Assembly (NCBI GenBank): GCA_943789165.1
Contig: CALSTB010000005.1
Coordinates: 527,001-591,000 of the forward strand
DNA from: an uncultured Bacteroidia bacterium
GTDB taxonomy: Bacteria > Bacteroidota > Bacteroidia > NS11-12g > UBA9320
Direction of reading: 5' to 3'
DNA length: 64,000 bases
The notes beneath the pieces are model-generated. The model had not been told where the DNA came from, searched no databases, and saw only the letters and a program-made list of their open reading frames with translations. The translations under genes and the position numbers were made by a program. Positions within the stretch are counted from its first letter, which is position 1, and every line of letters starts with the position of its first letter. This document shows, one piece after another, positions 52,464-61,541 of this stretch.

Positions 52464-52863
52464 CAATAGCAGAGTGAGTTTGAGTTGGAGTGTGAGTACG
52501 AAAACACTCTTTCTCAAACTCAAACTGAAACTCAAACTAAATCATCAATTATTTTTCAGTTAATGTTTACGTCGTTCGTGGTTTAGCGTATGTCGTACTC
52601 CAAAGGAACTAACTCGTACAATAACAGAGTGAGTTTGAGTTGGAGTGTGAGTACGAAAACACTCATTCTCAAACTCCAACTGAAACTCCAACTGAATCAA
52701 CAATTATTTTTCAGTTAGTGTGTCCGTCTTTAGTTGTTTAGCGTAAGTCATACTCCAAAGGACCTAACTCGTACAATAGCAGAGTGAGTTTGAGTTTGAG
52801 TGTGAGTACGAAAAACACTCTTTCTCAAACTCAAACTGAAACTCAAACTAACAAACACTCAAA
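52461..52863. repeat. 155-base tandem repeat at the 3' end of tRNA-Leu
   Basis: Copies start with GTACAATA at 52461, 52616 and 52771: two of exactly 155 bases and one partial. Each begins with an inverted hexamer array, left arm GAGTTTGAGTTGGAGTGTGA and right arm TCTCAAACTCAAACTGAAAC, joined by GTACGAAA. The first copy starts inside the last bases of the tRNA. The core AGTTGGAGTGTGAGTACGAA is shared with the tRNA-Cys array. Confidence 0.95.
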
Positions 52864-52907
52864 TTATTTCTTCTCAATACTGCTTACAAAATACTTCCTT
52901 TGCACCT

Positions 52908-53321
52908 ATGGCAAGAATAATGGCAATTGATTTTGGAATGAAGCGCGTGGGCATTGCAACCACGGATCCATTGCAGATAATTGCAAGTCCTTTGACAACT
53001 GTACCAAACAAAGAATCTATCGACTTTATTGTCAACTATTGTTCTAAAGAAGTAGTGGAGACTATTGTCGTGGGACAACCGTTTAGAATGTCTGGGGAAT
53101 TGTCTGGAGTCGAAACTGAAATCCTCAAATTCATTGAAAAGCTGAAGGAAAAATTGCCCGATATGCACTTTGAAAGAATAGATGAGCGGTATACCTCTAA
53201 AATGGCCATGCAGGCGTTAATTGCCAGTGGTGTGAAAAAGAAACAACGTCGCGACAAATCACTCTTGGATTCCACGAGTGCGGGCTTAATTTTGCAGGAT
53301 TATTTAGAAAACAGACAATGA
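52908..53321 (+). CDS. ruvX: Holliday junction resolvase-like RuvX (YqgF)
   Basis: 137 residues. IMAIDFGMKRVGIATTDPLQ holds the first catalytic Asp and GxxRxG motif, VVGQPFRMSGELSG the second strand and DERYTSKMAMQAL the DER-T-A motif. The family is an RNase H-like nuclease linked to pre-16S rRNA processing. It overlaps def by 4 bases (ATGA). Confidence 0.95.
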   Translation: MARIMAIDFGMKRVGIATTDPLQIIASPLTTVPNKESIDFIVNYCSKEVVETIVVGQPFRMSGELSGVETEILKFIEKLKEKLPDMHFERIDERYTSKMAMQALIASGVKKKQRRDKSLLDSTSAGLILQDYLENRQ

Positions 53322-53869
53322 TTCTACCTATACGTGCGTTTGGAGACGGAGTGCTTCGTAAAATGTGCAAACCAATTGACGCCAATTACCCTGAACTCAA
53401 TCAATTGATTGATAATATGATGGAAACCATGGATGCGTCCAATGGTGTTGGTCTTGCTGCACCACAAATCGGAAAAGACATTCGTTTGTTTGTGATTGAC
53501 AGTACGCATATGTACGACAATGAATCTGACGGACAACGTCGAGTCTTCATTAATGCAGAAATGTTAGAAGAATACGATGACGCATGGACGTTTGAAGAAG
53601 GTTGTTTAAGTATTCCACACATTCGCGAAAACGTGGATCGAAATGCCACTATAAAAATTAGATTCCAAGACGAACAGTTCAAAACACATGAAGAAACCTT
53701 CGACGGTATGACAGCGCGTGTGATACAACACGAATACGACCACATTGAGGGCGTATTGTTTATCGATCACATTTCTGCTTTGAAACGGCGGTTGATAAAA
53801 GGCAAACTGAACGACATCAGCAAAGGCAACATATCGGTGGATTATCGAATGAAATTCCCGAAAAAATAG
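53318..53869 (+). CDS. def: Peptide deformylase
   Basis: 183 residues. All three family motifs are present: NGVGLAAPQIG (about 45-55), EEGCLSIP (about 105) and QHEYDHIEGVLFIDHIS (about 148), which supply the Cys and two His that bind the metal and the catalytic Glu. It removes the formyl group that Fmt (39.7 kb) adds. Coupled to ruvX by ATGA. Confidence 0.97.
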   Translation: MILPIRAFGDGVLRKMCKPIDANYPELNQLIDNMMETMDASNGVGLAAPQIGKDIRLFVIDSTHMYDNESDGQRRVFINAEMLEEYDDAWTFEEGCLSIPHIRENVDRNATIKIRFQDEQFKTHEETFDGMTARVIQHEYDHIEGVLFIDHISALKRRLIKGKLNDISKGNISVDYRMKFPKK

Positions 53870-53873
53870 GCGA

Positions 53874-54722
53874 TTGAAAGCACTCCTAGTTTTTAGACCG
53901 TTGAACTTGCTTATCGTGGCAGTTCTCCAGTTGCTTACTTTTTACTTTTTAGATTTTGAACACAACGCTATAAACTTGAGCGTTTTGTTTTTGGTTGCGT
54001 CTTCAATTCTTATAACGGCGTCAGGTTATTTGTTCAATGATTTTTTTGATCAAAGAGCAGATACCATTAATAAACCTGATAAGACGTACATCAGGTTTTG
54101 GAAGCCAAGTTTCGTTTGGGTAGTTTTTGTATTATTTAACAGTCTCGCCTTAGGTTTAAGTTTCCTGGTCTCCACCCAGCTTTTGTACATGCATAGTGGA
54201 GTCGTACTTCTCTTGATATTATACAGTGTTTTGTTAAAACGCCTACCTTTAATTGGCAATTTTGTCATAAGTGTTTTAGCGGCTTTTAGCGTTTATGTGG
54301 TCTTCCTAGTTTTCGAGATACAAGACCGCAAGTTGGTCATCTTTTATGCCGGATTTGCGGCGCTCATTACGTATATCAGGGAAATCGTCAAAGACATGGA
54401 AGATGTCAAAGGCGACAAGAAATCGGGTTATGCTACTTTTCCTGTAATGGCTGGAATCGACCAAACCAGAACGATTGTTCTAATCACAACTGCTTTTGTT
54501 TTGGTGTGTTACGGTAATCTTTTGTATCAATGGATCGGATCTCAATTTAAAATGCCTATGCAGCTGGTTGTTTGGACGTACCATAGTGTTTGCGTTATAA
54601 TACCGCTGATTGATTTTATGTATTTAAGCTATCAATCAAACAGTAAGGAAGATTATGCAAGGCTTAGTAAGTTGGCTAAGTATGTGATGGCAACCGGAAT
54701 GTTGTCAATGATGTTTTACTGA
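53874..54722 (+). CDS. UbiA family prenyltransferase
   Basis: 282 residues with about eight membrane helices. The first Asp-rich motif is NDFFDQRADTINKPDK (NDxxDxxxD), the second YIREIVKDMEDVKGDKKSGY. These match the UbiA superfamily, and the YxREIxKDxED form is typical of the geranylgeranylglycerol-phosphate synthase-like members found in Bacteroidota. The product is not established by sequence. The start is TTG, four bases after def. Confidence 0.9.
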   Translation: MKALLVFRPLNLLIVAVLQLLTFYFLDFEHNAINLSVLFLVASSILITASGYLFNDFFDQRADTINKPDKTYIRFWKPSFVWVVFVLFNSLALGLSFLVSTQLLYMHSGVVLLLILYSVLLKRLPLIGNFVISVLAAFSVYVVFLVFEIQDRKLVIFYAGFAALITYIREIVKDMEDVKGDKKSGYATFPVMAGIDQTRTIVLITTAFVLVCYGNLLYQWIGSQFKMPMQLVVWTYHSVCVIIPLIDFMYLSYQSNSKEDYARLSKLAKYVMATGMLSMMFY

Positions 54723-54736
54723 TTAAGCCCAAAAGA

Positions 54737-55414
54737 CTAGTCTTCTAACAAATCAGGACGCCTGTCAAGCGTTCTTTTCATCGCCATTTCATCATTCCAT
54801 TTTTCTATTTCGGCAAAATGACCGGATAGCAAAACGTCAGGAACTTTCCATCCATTGTAATCTGCCGGACGTGTGTAAATGGGAGGAGCCAACAAACCGT
54901 CCTGAAAGCTGTCTGTCAAGGCCGAGGTTTCATCGGAGATGACTCCAGGTAATAACCGAATAACGGCATCAGCAATCATCGCTGCTGCCAGTTCTCCTCC
55001 AGTGAGTACAAAGTCCCCAATGGAGATTTCTTTTGTGATAAAATGATCGCGTATGCGTTGATCGATGCCTTTGTAATGTCCGCACAAGATGATGAGGTTT
55101 TGTTGTAACGACATTTGATTGGCCATTGATTGATTGAACGTGTCTCCATCGGGAGTCATATAGATGATGTCGTCGTACGCCCTTTCCTTTTTAAGGTCGT
55201 TAATGCATTGAGCCACCGGTTCTACCATCAAAACCATTCCAGCGCTACCACCATATATTTTATCGTCGATTTGTCGGTAAGGACCTTGGCCGTAATCACG
55301 CAGGTTGTGTACGACAATTTCAGCCAAACCTTTGTCTGCGGCACGTTTTAATATGCTCTGATTAACAGGTCCATCTAATAATTCTGGAACCGCCGATATG
55401 ATGTCGATACGCAT
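54737..55414 (-). CDS. trmD: tRNA (guanine-N1-)-methyltransferase
   Basis: 225 residues. [20 protein letters not shown] at the start, [15 protein letters not shown] and [20 protein letters not shown] are the SPOUT trefoil-knot SAM site of TrmD. It methylates G37 of tRNAs and prevents frameshifts. Convergent with the UbiA-type gene, with only 14 bases between them. Confidence 0.97.
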   Translation of the reverse strand: MRIDIISAVPELLDGPVNQSILKRAADKGLAEIVVHNLRDYGQGPYRQIDDKIYGGSAGMVLMVEPVAQCINDLKKERAYDDIIYMTPDGDTFNQSMANQMSLQQNLIILCGHYKGIDQRIRDHFITKEISIGDFVLTGGELAAAMIADAVIRLLPGVISDETSALTDSFQDGLLAPPIYTRPADYNGWKVPDVLLSGHFAEIEKWNDEMAMKRTLDRRPDLLED

Positions 55415-55418
55415 GGTG

Positions 55419-55426
55419 CAAAGATA
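55419..55426 (-). promoter_or_regulatory. Promoter -7 box of trmD
   Basis: TATCTTTG on the minus strand, five bases before the trmD ATG (then CACC). It matches TAnnTTTG; such short leaders are common in this phylum. The box lies in the 17-base gap after the upstream gene. Confidence 0.45.
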
Positions 55427-55431
55427 GTGGA

Positions 55432-56388
55432 TTAGTCATCAATGGGTTCCGCTTCGCTTATCCGCATTGGGACTTGTTTCCTGATCTCGTTTTGTTGTTG
55501 AGAATCTAACTGTTTGAAAGACGCTCCAAATGTGTCTAATGCCAATTCATTCCGGACTTCATTGTAGGCACGAATTATCTCGTTGTATACTTTGACATAT
55601 TGCTCCACGGTTGTCCCTCGTTGATTTTTGAACGAAATGATGAGGGATGTAGGTTCTTCCTCCATTCCATCATCCGAATCAACAACGATTGAATGACTCA
55701 AAAATATTTTTAGCGCATCTGTGACTTTTGAAAGTTTTATTTCGTTGCCATTTGCGTAAATGATGTCGTCTGAATCTATTTTAATTTCAAAAACGATGGT
55801 ATGCTCATTCTTCTGGTCCCTTACTGAATCAGAATAGTCCGGCAAATGAATTCGCAGACCTTCAGATGGATTGTAGATGCCTAATAATAGTTTGAAAAAA
55901 GTTAACCTGTATAAATTAGAATTAAAGTCTTCAGCGACCCAATATTTCAAAATACACCCGGTTAAGTTACCAACATTGATATCTTTAAAAGCAACTATTT
56001 CATTATAAATATGATCACGCTTAAAGATGTAACTATTTGTATCCGTTTTAGCGACTTGCAATACACCTGATTCCAAAACACCGAATTTGATATTGAGGTT
56101 GTTTAGTACTTCTTCGTCGGTTCTGGAGATTGCCCATTGACCAAATCCAATATTTTCATCTTCTTGAATTTGCCTTAAAGCGTCAATATAATTTTGTGGT
56201 GAATGGTTTTTAAAATACTTGCCATCGATCATTCGATCTTCAAGTCGCACTAATAATGAATCTATGTCAACACCAACAGAATCAAGACGCGCAGTTAATA
56301 TTTGTAAACAAATTGAATCTGATTGGTGATTGGTTTGGCCATAAACAATACTACACCATAGTGCCAATAAAAGAGTAAATAAACGCAT
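55432..56388 (-). CDS. Hypothetical secreted protein
   Basis: 318 residues with a signal peptide ([16 protein letters not shown]). The rest is soluble, with a [20 protein letters not shown] stretch and a Ser/Asp-rich mid part. [20 protein letters not shown] and [17 protein letters not shown] near the end recall ExbD/TolR-like or biopolymer-transport accessory proteins found in Bacteroidota, but the likeness is weak and I do not assign a function. It lies between dnaN and trmD on the same strand. Confidence 0.75.
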   Translation of the reverse strand: MRLFTLLLALWCSIVYGQTNHQSDSICLQILTARLDSVGVDIDSLLVRLEDRMIDGKYFKNHSPQNYIDALRQIQEDENIGFGQWAISRTDEEVLNNLNIKFGVLESGVLQVAKTDTNSYIFKRDHIYNEIVAFKDINVGNLTGCILKYWVAEDFNSNLYRLTFFKLLLGIYNPSEGLRIHLPDYSDSVRDQKNEHTIVFEIKIDSDDIIYANGNEIKLSKVTDALKIFLSHSIVVDSDDGMEEEPTSLIISFKNQRGTTVEQYVKVYNEIIRAYNEVRNELALDTFGASFKQLDSQQQNEIRKQVPMRISEAEPIDD

Positions 56389-56415
56389 TGGAGTAAAGTT
56401 AAAACAAATTGGACA

Positions 56416-56446
56416 TAAAAAAACCCTGATACCTAGTACCAGGGTT
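56416..56446 (-). terminator. Rho-independent terminator after dnaN
   Basis: On the minus strand AACCCTG-GTACTAGGTAT-CAGGGTT followed by TTTTTTT. It lies about 155 bases after the dnaN stop; the stretch between them holds nothing I recognise. Confidence 0.85.
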
Positions 56447-56599
56447 GTGCTGTTGGCTTTCAGACTCGTTTAAAAGTCTTGAGTCAAATGTAAGCCACAA
56501 GGGCTTCAATAACTGTCATGGTAATATCAGATTTAAACGGTTATACAACCAATTTCGAATTCTGACATTTCACTGTTGCTATTGTGACAAACCATATTT

Positions 56600-57727
56600 T
56601 TACGCAGATGGGTTGTTTAACATCATCGGCATAACGAGCATTAACAAATCCTCGTTTTCGTCATTTTCATCAGGTAAAATGATACCTGCTCTACTTGGTT
56701 CAGAGAGTTCCACCCTTACTGACACTGAATCGATGTTGTTTAATATGTCCATTAACAATTTCGAATTGAAGCCAATTTCTATATCAACACCTTCGTAGGC
56801 GCAACTCAACCTCTCAGTCGCTTCATTCGCCATGTCTATATCTTCGGCGGAAACAACCAATTCACTACCACTAATTTTTAAGCGGATTTGATGTGTTGTT
56901 TTATTTGAGAAAATACTGATACGCTTTACACTATTCAATAAATCCATACGATTGATGGTCAATACGTTGGGGTTTTTGTCAGGGATAACAGCGTTGTATT
57001 CAGGATATCTTTCATCGATAAATCGACAAATCAATTTCACATCGCCAAAAGTGAAATAGGCATTGCTTGTGTTGTAATCAACTTGAACAACAGAATCGTC
57101 GTCACTCAAAGTTGCTTTTAAAAGGTTTAAGGCTTTTTTCGGTAAAATGAACGAATGCTCAACACCTGGCTTTACATCGGTTCTTTTTAATCGTACCAAT
57201 CGATTGGCATCTGTTGCCACAAAATTTGCTGAGTCATTAAACAACTCAACATATACACCGGTAAGGTTTAACCGTAAATCGTCGGTTCCAGTGGCAAATA
57301 TTGTTTTTGAAATACTGCTCAATAAAGTCATTGACGTCATTTCAAAAGAAGTGTCAGAATCTAAGTCTGGCGTTTTGGGAAAATCTTCTCCAGGCTGCCC
57401 ACTTAACTTATATCGACCATTTTCAGAACGCAACTCTATCGCATGCGTTTTTTCATCCAATGTAAATGTAATTGGTTGATTTGGTAACGCCTTAAGCGTG
57501 TCCATTGTTAACCTACTTGGCACTGCAACTACACAGTCTTGTTCAGATTGAACTTCCATAGTAGTGGACATACTTGTTTCTAAATCGGTACTCGTAATGG
57601 TCAATACACCATCTTTAATATCGAATAAGAAGTGATCAAGAATTGGCAAAATGGGTTTTGCCGCTACCGTGCCAATAACGACTTGTAATTTCGTTAATAG
57701 GGCAGAGGTGTTAACTATAAATTTCAT
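56600..57727 (-). CDS. dnaN: DNA polymerase III beta subunit (sliding clamp)
   Basis: 375 residues, standard length. MKFIVNTSALLTKLQVVIGT is the first domain start, LPILDHFLFDIKDGVLTITS and YKLSGQPGEDFPKTPDLD follow, and the C-terminus LVMPMML is the usual clamp ending. It forms the ring that tethers the polymerase to DNA. Here it is far from dnaA within this window, which is common in Bacteroidota. Confidence 0.97.
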   Translation of the reverse strand: MKFIVNTSALLTKLQVVIGTVAAKPILPILDHFLFDIKDGVLTITSTDLETSMSTTMEVQSEQDCVVAVPSRLTMDTLKALPNQPITFTLDEKTHAIELRSENGRYKLSGQPGEDFPKTPDLDSDTSFEMTSMTLLSSISKTIFATGTDDLRLNLTGVYVELFNDSANFVATDANRLVRLKRTDVKPGVEHSFILPKKALNLLKATLSDDDSVVQVDYNTSNAYFTFGDVKLICRFIDERYPEYNAVIPDKNPNVLTINRMDLLNSVKRISIFSNKTTHQIRLKISGSELVVSAEDIDMANEATERLSCAYEGVDIEIGFNSKLLMDILNNIDSVSVRVELSEPSRAGIILPDENDENEDLLMLVMPMMLNNPSA

Positions 57728-57754
57728 TAAACCGTTTAATTATATAACTGCTGG

Positions 57755-57787
57755 CGAAGTTAAACCATTGACTCTAAATAACTCAAA
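57755..57787 (-). promoter_or_regulatory. Putative dnaN promoter
   Basis: On the minus strand TTTG, 21 bases, TAACTTCG, one mismatch from the phylum consensus, about 28 bases upstream of dnaN. Confidence 0.45.
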
Positions 57788-57917
57788 ATATGTGCAAATA
57801 TTCCCCCAGTGTGTTGAGAAGCACTTTTAGAAATTACTAAAAAAAAGAATTCGACGTCAGATTGATAATTTACTAGTGAATGCTTTTATATTTCGGGTCT
57901 AAAATAAAAAATACCCC

Positions 57918-58976
57918 ATGAGCGATGATCAAAACGAACTAAATCCTGAGGAAACAAATAATCCAGAAGCAAGCATTGAAACTCCATCCGAAGTTGCGGA
58001 AGCACCCCTTACTACAGGTGTTACAGCCGAAATATTAGAAATAATCAATATCGCTGATGCGATTAAACGTCAATTGTCAAGAGTGATTGTCGGTCAAACG
58101 GATTTAATGGATTTAATGATTATTGCCATTTTAACCAAAGGGCATATCTTGATTGAAGGCGTACCTGGTGTTGCTAAAACACTTACTGCGAAATTATTCG
58201 CGCAAACGGTGAATGCGGATTTCAGCAGGATTCAATTTACACCTGATTTAATGCCAAGTGACATTCTTGGAACCAATATTTTTAATGCCAAGAAGAACGA
58301 TTTTGAGTTTAAAGCTGGGCCCATTTTCGCCAATATTGTGGTTGCAGATGAGATTAACAGAGCGCCAGCAAAGACACAAGCAGCAATGTTTGAAGTGATG
58401 CAAGAAGCACAGGTCTCTGTCGACGGTGAAACGAGAAGTATGGGAGACGCTTTTATGGTATTAGCAACCCAAAACCCAATAGATAATGAAGGTACTTATA
58501 ACCTTCCAGAAGCTCAATTAGACCGCTTCCTTTTTAAAATTGTTGTTGATTATCCTAGCCTGAACGAAGACGTTAAGATTCTTCAACGATTCCAAAATGA
58601 CTTTGATATGAAAGAAGCTGACAAAATGGAAAAAGTGGTGGATTTGGCCAAATTGGTGAAACTGCGTGCTACCATTGAGAAAGTAACTATATCTAATCAA
58701 ATACTCGAATACATTGCTGGCATCATCCAAGAAACCCGAGTAACGGGTGATCTCTTCCTTGGCGCATCGTCAAGAGCTGCCATCTGGTTGATGAAGGCTT
58801 CAAAAGCAACAGCAGCCTTACGTGGTCGGAATTTTGTCACACCTGATGATGTACGTTGGGTAACCAAACCTGTCTTGAATCATAGGATCATCTTGTCACC
58901 ACAAAGAGAAATGGAAGGCGTACCAGCCTCAACCATCCTTCAACAAATCATTGAAAAAGTAGAGGTTCCTAGATAG
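57918..58976 (+). CDS. MoxR family AAA+ ATPase
   Basis: 352 residues. An acidic N-terminal tail of about 35 residues precedes the AAA_3 domain: Walker A EGVPGVAKTLTAKLF near residue 80, Walker B VVADEINRAPAKTQAAMFEV near 140, and ATQNPIDNEGTYNLPEAQLD as sensor 1. MoxR proteins act with von Willebrand-type or DUF58 partners in maturation of other proteins. The DUF58 gene follows after 5 bases. Confidence 0.95.
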   Translation: MSDDQNELNPEETNNPEASIETPSEVAEAPLTTGVTAEILEIINIADAIKRQLSRVIVGQTDLMDLMIIAILTKGHILIEGVPGVAKTLTAKLFAQTVNADFSRIQFTPDLMPSDILGTNIFNAKKNDFEFKAGPIFANIVVADEINRAPAKTQAAMFEVMQEAQVSVDGETRSMGDAFMVLATQNPIDNEGTYNLPEAQLDRFLFKIVVDYPSLNEDVKILQRFQNDFDMKEADKMEKVVDLAKLVKLRATIEKVTISNQILEYIAGIIQETRVTGDLFLGASSRAAIWLMKASKATAALRGRNFVTPDDVRWVTKPVLNHRIILSPQREMEGVPASTILQQIIEKVEVPR

Positions 58977-58981
58977 TTCTA

Positions 58982-60328
58982 TTGCGCGGATTCATCGACC
59001 ATATAAAATCAATCTATTTTAATACCGTCACTTTTTGGGTGTTTGGCATTATCGTGGGCTTAATGATTTTAGGGGCCTGGTCTACCATCGTCTTTATAGT
59101 GAGTGTCATTGCCGCAGTTGCTTTTATTGTTTTGTTAATTCTGGATTATATCCTTCTTTATTGGCGAGGTGGGTATATTGAGGCATCACGTTCAACGGAT
59201 AAAGTCCTGTCATTAGGCGACGACAATCCAATTAAAATCGAGATTGTAAATGGGTATCTGATCAACATCAAAACGACCGTTATAGATAATTTGCCTTTTC
59301 AATTGCAGATTCGTGATTTCAAAATGGAGCAGGCGTTGGAGGGAGCGGAGACTAAAATTTTGACTTATTCAGTACACCCAAATACAAGAGGTGATTACAA
59401 ATTTGATGATTTTGATGTCTTTGTGGCTACTGATTTACTTGGTTTGTTACAGAGAAGGTTTAAGATTCCACAATCAAAAGTGATAGCAGTGTATCCTTCC
59501 TTAATTCATATGAAGGAAATCGAGTTAAAAACCTTGTCAAAGGTTGCCTTAAGTCAGGGAGTGAAGAAGATGCGTCGTTTAGGTCATAGTTATGAATTTG
59601 AACAAATCAAAACCTATGTTCAAGGTGATGATTATCGAAGCATCAACTGGAAATCAACAGGGAGAAATCAAACGTTAATGATTAACCAGTACGAAGACGA
59701 GAAAGCACAGCCTATCTATTTTGCCATCGATAAAGGTCGTAATATGCGCATGCCGTTTAATGGCTTGAGTTTGGTGGACTACGCCGTTAACAGTACGTTG
59801 GCCATTAGCAATGTCGCTCTTGAGAAAAGTGATCGTGTTGGTCTGTTAACTTTTGATAAAGATTTTGACGTGTTTATCAAAGCGCAACATCGCAGAGGTC
59901 AGCTGGCTATGATATTAGATGCGTTGTACAACATGCAACAAAAAGATGTTGATGCCAATTTTAATGCTCTGTATCATGCGGTCAAAAGACAAGTACGGCA
60001 GCGTAGTTTGATTTTTCTTTACACGAATTGTAATACGCTTCATTCACTTCAAAGAATGAAACCTGTGTTAAGTCTAATGAATAAAAAGCACCTGTTGGTA
60101 ACCATTTTGTTTGAAAATTCTGAGATTTCAGAATTGGCCTCTAAAAAACCGAAGGACTTAGAAGAGATTTACGAAAACACAATCGCGGAGAAGTTTTTAT
60201 ACGAACAGCGATTGATCGCTGCAGAACTTAACACCATGGGCGTCCACACAATTGTCTCCAAACCAGAAGAGTTGTCGATTAACACCATTAACAAATACCT
60301 GGAACTAAAATCGCAAGGTAAAATTTAG
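58982..60328 (+). CDS. DUF58 domain protein
   Basis: 448 residues. Two membrane helices lie near the N-terminus (VFGIIVGLMILGAWSTIVFI and the next 25 residues). The DUF58 core is YVQGDDYRSINWKSTGRN near residue 215, followed by a von Willebrand-like fold (PIYFAIDKGRNMRM). It is the usual partner of the MoxR ATPase encoded upstream. The start is TTG at 58982, close to the stop of that gene. Confidence 0.92.
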   Translation: MRGFIDHIKSIYFNTVTFWVFGIIVGLMILGAWSTIVFIVSVIAAVAFIVLLILDYILLYWRGGYIEASRSTDKVLSLGDDNPIKIEIVNGYLINIKTTVIDNLPFQLQIRDFKMEQALEGAETKILTYSVHPNTRGDYKFDDFDVFVATDLLGLLQRRFKIPQSKVIAVYPSLIHMKEIELKTLSKVALSQGVKKMRRLGHSYEFEQIKTYVQGDDYRSINWKSTGRNQTLMINQYEDEKAQPIYFAIDKGRNMRMPFNGLSLVDYAVNSTLAISNVALEKSDRVGLLTFDKDFDVFIKAQHRRGQLAMILDALYNMQQKDVDANFNALYHAVKRQVRQRSLIFLYTNCNTLHSLQRMKPVLSLMNKKHLLVTILFENSEISELASKKPKDLEEIYENTIAEKFLYEQRLIAAELNTMGVHTIVSKPEELSINTINKYLELKSQGKI

Positions 60329-60339
60329 ACCGACTAAGT

Positions 60340-61541
60340 CTAAAGTTGTTTGTAAAAATCGAGCAATCTGTCTACCACGCTTTGATTAGAGTATTGATTC
60401 TCAATCAGTTTTCGTGCGTTTGTTTTGAGTCTGTGATACAAGGCATCATCAGTTTTTACACGCTCAAAAGCCTTTACAAATTCATTCGGTGTGTCAGCAA
60501 TCAAAATATTTTCTCCATCCGTATACGCAATTCCTTGGGCACCTATGGTTGTGCTTATCACCACTTTCCCTGCACTCATTGCTTCCAATATCTTCAAACG
60601 TATTCCACTGCCAGATTTAAGCGGGACTACCGTAATTGCTTTGTCTTTAATAAACTCAGGGGCACTATCTACCTCACCAATCATGTGCACTCCTTCAATT
60701 TGTTGAGCCTTATAGGCATCAGACATACCTTTTCCAGCTACATAGAATTCCAATTGATTGTCGAGCGTTCTTAATTGCGGCCAAACGTCATGAATAAACC
60801 AATCAACAGCCTCCACATTTGGCATCCATTCCAAACTACCAATATGATACACAGATTTGGATTTTCATTTTGTGATGGTGACCAAAACACGGTATCAATT
60901 CCAGCAGGAGAGGGGAAAACAGGTATTTACAGCCGAGTTGTTGAAACAGTTTTCCATCATCGTCCGTAACCGGTACCAATGCCGCATATTGATTAAGGTG
61001 CTTTGACTCGAACCGCTTTAAACGTTTAGAAAGCAATCCTAAATACCACTTCTTCACAGGGTTACGTGTGTTTTTCGCCAACCGCTCCCATATTTGGTAT
61101 TCAACGTTGTGCTGACGAAGAACAACCTTAGCTCCTTTTTTATGACCAATCACGGTATCCGCATATCGAGCTGGAAATGTTCCTTCTATTTGAATGACAT
61201 CATATTCATTTTGCTCCAAGTGATGTTTAAGGGCTGATTCAAAATCAGCGTTGTAGAATCGCTCGACATTATATGATTTATCTGTAAACAGATTGACAAA
61301 CGCTGGGAATAGGTTTTACATCTGTATCAATAGGAAAGACGTGATAATCGCAATATTTAGACAGTTCTTTTTTTGCAGCAGCTTCATCAGTTTGATGTTT
61401 TTTAGCCGATAAGGCAAATAAGGTGACATCACATCCAGCTTCGTGGAAGCCTCTTGTATAATTATAAATACCAATCGTTCCACCTTCATTTAATGGAAAA
61501 GGAACACGATTGGAAACCTGTAAGATCCTTAATCCACTCAT
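60340..61541 (-). pseudogene. GT-B glycosyltransferase broken by three single-base shifts
   Basis: Frame 1 from ATG 61541 (ILQVSNRVPFPLNEGGTIGI) breaks near 61300: dropping one C of CCC restores PIPAFVNLFTDKSYNVERF. A second shift near 60930 needs one added A, giving KIPVFPSPAGIDTVF. A third near 60860 needs another A, giving NPKSVYHIGSLEWMPNVEAV. The C-terminal GT4 domain has LKSGSGIRLKILEAMSAGK. Each break is in a short homopolymer, so sequencing error is plausible. The start forms ATGA with the LptF/G gene. Confidence 0.85.

Noticed and set aside
60324-60344. Hairpin TTTAGAC/GTCTAAA between convergent genes as a terminator
   Set aside because: Only seven AT-rich pairs and no T run; too weak to call.
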